NCBI RefSeq assembly: GCF_910591885.1
Contig: NC_063277.1
Coordinates: 4,960,001-5,024,000, forward strand
Length of the DNA stretch: 64,000 bases
Source: Bombus terrestris
Taxonomy: Eukaryota > Arthropoda > Insecta > Hymenoptera > Apidae
Direction: 5' to 3'
Every line of letters starts with the position of its first letter. The first letter of the stretch is position 1. The notes below the pieces were generated by a model, which was given only the letters and a program-made list of their open reading frames with translations, ran no database searches and had not been told where the DNA came from. This document shows positions 59,566-64,000 of the stretch, in pieces. Both the position numbers and the translations under genes were made by a program.

Positions 59566-61785
59566 TATACGTTATAACGTAATACTATATAACGTTAAAC
59601 GTTATGACGTCATACTATATAACGTTACACGTTGTATGGTAATAGTATATGACGTTATACGTTATAACGTAATACTATATAGCGATACACGTTATATCGT
59701 AATAGTATATAATGCTATACGTTATAACGTAATACTGCATAACGTTAAACGATATAACGTCATACTATATACCGTTACACGTTGTATGGTAACAGTATAT
59801 GACGTTATACGTTACAGCGTAATACTATTTAACGTTATACGTTATAACGTAATACTATATAACATTAAACGTTATGACGTCATACTATATAACGTTACAT
59901 GTAGTATGGTAATAGTATATGACGTTATACGTTATAACGTGATACTATATAACGTTACACGTTTTATCGTAATAGTATATAACGTTACACGTTATATCGT
60001 AATGGTATATAACGTTATACGTTATAACGTAATACTATATAACGTCATACGTTCCAACGTAATACTATATAACGTTACACGTTGTATGGTAATAGTATAT
60101 GACGTTATACGTTACAACGTAATACTATATAACGTCATACGTTACAACGTAATACTATATAACGTTACACGTTGTATGGTAATAGTATATGACGTTACAC
60201 GTTATAACGTAATACTATATAACGCTATACGTTATAACGTAATACTATATAACGTTATATGTTTTATCGTAATACTACATAACGTTAAAGGTTATAACGT
60301 CATACTACATAACGTTATACGTTATAACGTAATACTATATAACGTTACACGTTGTATGGTAATAGTATATGACGTTATACGTTATTACGTAATACTATAT
60401 AACGTTACACGTTATATCGCAACAGTATATAACGTTATACGTTATAACGTAATACTACAGAACGTTAAACGTTACAACGTAATACTATATAACGTTACAC
60501 GTTGTATGGTAATAGTATATGACGTTATACGTTATAACGTAATACTATATAACGCTATACGTTATAACGTAATACTATATAACGTTATATGTTTTATCGT
60601 AATACTACATAACGTTAATGGTTATAACGTCATACTACATAACGTTAAACGTTATAACGTCATACTATATAACGTTACCCGTTGTATGGTAATAGTACAT
60701 AACGTTATACATTACAACGTAATACTATTTAACGTTATACGTTATAACATAATACTATATAACGTTACACGTAGTATGGTAATAGTATATGACGTTATAC
60801 GTTATTACGTAATACTATATAACGTTACACGTTGTATGGTAATAGTATATGACGTTATACGTTATAACGTAATACTATATAACGTCATACGTTACAACGT
60901 AATACTATATAACGTTACACGTTGTATGGTAATAGTATATGACGTTATACGTTATAACGTAATACTATATAACGTTACACGTGGTACGGTAATAGTATAT
61001 GACGTTATACGTTATAATGTAATACTATATAACGTCATACGTTACAACGTAATACTATATAACGTTACACGTTGTATGGTAATAGTATATGACGTTATAC
61101 GTTATAACGTAATACTATATAACGTTACACGTGGTACGGTAATAGTATATGACGTTATACGTTATAACGTAATACTATATAACGTCATACGTTACAACGT
61201 AATACTATATAACGTTACCCGTTGTATGGTAATAGTACATAACGTTATACATTACAACGTAATACTATTTAACGTTATACGTTATAACATAATACTATAT
61301 AACGTTACACGTAGTATGGTAATAGTATATGACGTTATACGTTATAACGTAATACTATATAACGTCATACGTTACAACGTAATACTATATAACGTTACAC
61401 GTTGTATGGTAATAGTATATGACGTTACACGTTATAACGTAATACTATATAACGTTACACGTGGTACGGTAATAGTATATGACGTTATACGTTATAACGT
61501 AATACTATATAACGTCATACGTTACAACGTAATACTATATAACGTTACCCGTTGTATGGTAATAGTACATAACGTTATACATTACAACGTAATACTATTT
61601 AACGTTATACGTTATAACATAATACTATATAACGTTACACGTAGTATGGTAATAGTATATGACGTTATACGTTACAACGTAATACTATATAACGTCATAC
61701 GTTACAACGTAATACTATATAACGTTACACGTTGTATGGTAATAGTATATGACGTTACACGTTATAACGTAATACTATATAACGC
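59566..61785 (+). repeat. 2,220-bp higher-order repeat, copy 1
   Basis: Seventy-four monomers, matched base for base by the sequence 2,220 bp further on with no indel. Reading line against line, I counted about nine differences over 2.2 kb, near 60,054, 60,423, 60,554, 61,018, 61,428, 61,539, 61,673, 61,682 and 61,758. The match begins at about 59,566, just after a T/C difference. The block contains the marker ATACCGTTACACG, seen nowhere else that I noticed, and ends in trimer units with GTGGTACGG. Confidence 0.95.
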
Positions 61786-64000
61786 TATACGTTATAACGT
61801 AATACTATATAACGTTAAACGTTATGACGTCATACTATATAACGTTACACGTTGTATGGTAATAGTATATGACGTTATACGTTATAACGTAATACTATAT
61901 AGCGATACACGTTATATCGTAATAGTATATAATGCTATACGTTATAACGTAATACTGCATAACGTTAAACGATATAACGTCATACTATATACCGTTACAC
62001 GTTGTATGGTAACAGTATATGACGTTATACGTTACAGCGTAATACTATTTAACGTTATACGTTATAACGTAATACTATATAACATTAAACGTTATGACGT
62101 CATACTATATAACGTTACATGTAGTATGGTAATAGTATATGACGTTATACGTTATAACGTGATACTATATAACGTTACACGTTTTATCGTAATAGTATAT
62201 AACGTTACACGTTATATCGTAATGGTATATAACGTTATACGTTATAACGTAATACTATATAACGTCATACGTTACAACGTAATACTATATAACGTTACAC
62301 GTTGTATGGTAATAGTATATGACGTTATACGTTACAACGTAATACTATATAACGTCATACGTTACAACGTAATACTATATAACGTTACACGTTGTATGGT
62401 AATAGTATATGACGTTACACGTTATAACGTAATACTATATAACGCTATACGTTATAACGTAATACTATATAACGTTATATGTTTTATCGTAATACTACAT
62501 AACGTTAAAGGTTATAACGTCATACTACATAACGTTATACGTTATAACGTAATACTATATAACGTTACACGTTGTATGGTAATAGTATATGACGTTATAC
62601 GTTATTACGTAATACTATATAACGTTACACGTTATATCGCAATAGTATATAACGTTATACGTTATAACGTAATACTACAGAACGTTAAACGTTACAACGT
62701 AATACTATATAACGTTACACGTTGTATGGTAATAGTATATGACGTTATACGTTATAACGTAATACTATATAACACTATACGTTATAACGTAATACTATAT
62801 AACGTTATATGTTTTATCGTAATACTACATAACGTTAATGGTTATAACGTCATACTACATAACGTTAAACGTTATAACGTCATACTATATAACGTTACCC
62901 GTTGTATGGTAATAGTACATAACGTTATACATTACAACGTAATACTATTTAACGTTATACGTTATAACATAATACTATATAACGTTACACGTAGTATGGT
63001 AATAGTATATGACGTTATACGTTATTACGTAATACTATATAACGTTACACGTTGTATGGTAATAGTATATGACGTTATACGTTATAACGTAATACTATAT
63101 AACGTCATACGTTACAACGTAATACTATATAACGTTACACGTTGTATGGTAATAGTATATGACGTTATACGTTATAACGTAATACTATATAACGTTACAC
63201 GTGGTACGGTAATAGTATATGACGTTATACGTTATAACGTAATACTATATAACGTCATACGTTACAACGTAATACTATATAACGTTACACGTTGTATGGT
63301 AATAGTATATGACGTTATACGTTATAACGTAATACTATATAACGTTACACGTGGTACGGTAATAGTATATGACGTTATACGTTATAACGTAATACTATAT
63401 AACGTCATACGTTACAACGTAATACTATATAACGTTACCCGTTGTATGGTAATAGTACATAACGTTATACATTACAACGTAATACTATTTAACGTTATAC
63501 GTTATAACATAATACTATATAACGTTACACGTAGTATGGTAATAGTATATGACGTTATACGTTATAACGTAATACTATATAACGTCATACGTTACAACGT
63601 AATACTATATAACGTTACACGTTGTATGGTAATAGTATATGACGTTATACGTTATAACGTAATACTATATAACGTTACACGTGGTACGGTAATAGTATAT
63701 GACGTTATACGTTATAACGTAATACTATATAACGTCATACGTTACAACGTAATACTATATAACGTTACACGTTGTATGGTAATAGTACATAACGTTATAC
63801 ATTACAACGTAATACTATTTAACGTTATACGTTATAACATAATACTATATAACGTTACACGTAGTATGGTAATAGTATATGACGTTATACGTTATAACGT
63901 AGTACTATATAACGTCATACGTTACAACGTAATACTATATAACGTTACACGTTGTATGGTAATAGTATATGACGTTATACGTTATAACGTAATACTATAT
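61786..64000 (+). repeat. 2,220-bp higher-order repeat, copy 2 (cut by window end)
   Basis: Directly follows copy 1 and continues to the last base, so its true end and any further copies lie outside the window. At about 99.6% identity by my count over 2.2 kb it is the most similar long pair here. Private changes include AACACTATACG for AACGCTATACG near 62,774 (a CpG-to-CpA type change) and AGTACTATAT near 63,902. Confidence 0.95.

Larger units (their letters stand above)
1..64000 (+). repeat. 30-bp satellite array filling the window
   Basis: Every part of the window reads as head-to-tail copies of one 30-bp monomer, with no inverted segment seen and no unrelated insert. A canonical copy lies at 2224-2253: it starts AACGTT, has TACGTTATAACGTA in its middle and ends AATACTATAT. 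Correcting for the indels listed elsewhere, 64,000 bases hold about 2,134 monomers, and both ends of the window lie inside the array. Variants differ mainly by substitutions. Each canonical monomer has 7 G/C bases (23%), other common types up to 9 (30%). What is seen is the repeat. That it is eukaryotic satellite DNA from a centromeric, pericentromeric, subtelomeric or other heterochromatic block is inference from size and purity. I do not recognise the family. Confidence 0.98.

Noticed and set aside
1..64000. CRISPR array
   Set aside because: Repeats are about 30 bp but abut directly; there are no unique spacers and no cas genes.
1..64000. Plasmid or phage iteron origin
   Set aside because: Iterons are short sets of a few to a few dozen copies near a rep gene. 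Thousands of copies and no rep gene do not fit.
1..64000. Telomeric or interstitial telomere repeats
   Set aside because: No tandem TTAGGG, TTTAGGG or TTAGG runs were seen on either strand.
1..64000. Reverse-strand genes
   Set aside because: The canonical monomer has a stop codon in all three reverse frames, so no long reverse frame can exist where it is present.
59566..64000. Assembly duplication artefact
   Set aside because: About nine substitutions spread over 2.2 kb argue for two real copies, though read-level evidence is needed and cannot be seen here.

Overview
The whole window is one block of satellite DNA. From the first base to the last it is a head-to-tail array, all in one orientation, of a 30-bp monomer in about 2,130 variant copies. 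I found no protein-coding gene, RNA gene, transposon, CRISPR array or stretch of unique sequence. Such an array fits a centromeric, pericentromeric or subtelomeric region, or another heterochromatic block, of a eukaryotic chromosome. I do not recognise the monomer and cannot name the organism. The common monomers are 23-30% G+C by direct count, yet the canonical one carries three CpGs, all inside ACGT.

The monomer is itself two diverged 15-bp halves (12 of 15 bases alike in the canonical form). Because 15 and 30 are multiples of 3, one forward frame stays open for long distances and reads as a degenerate pentapeptide of the YNVIR/YNVIL kind. The canonical monomer has stops in the other five frames. 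I treat the long open frames, up to 932 codons, as a by-product of the period and not as genes.

Layout. 1-10,080: mixed monomers, many with a TGACGTCA palindrome, and several nested duplications (offsets 180, 480, 540, 750 and 1,350 bp). 10,080-17,070: two tandem copies of a 3.4-3.6 kb higher-order repeat. 17,070-22,957: mixed, with a 360-bp local duplication. 22,958-29,187: two tandem copies of a 3.1-kb block, where new monomer types become common. 29,188-41,085: a mosaic of left-type and right-type blocks. 41,086 to about 59,500: a 7-kb higher-order repeat in two full copies and one rearranged copy, containing fields of a 90-bp trimer. 59,566-64,000: two copies of a 2,220-bp repeat that differ at about nine positions, the youngest-looking duplication in the window.

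Length bookkeeping is strikingly clean. Almost every monomer is exactly 30 bp. The net phase of the whole window is explained by 27 copies of one 1-bp-short monomer, one (TA) expansion (+8), four +1 events and two -1 events. The short monomer occurs in three sequence states that change from left to right, so it works as a lineage marker for how the array grew.
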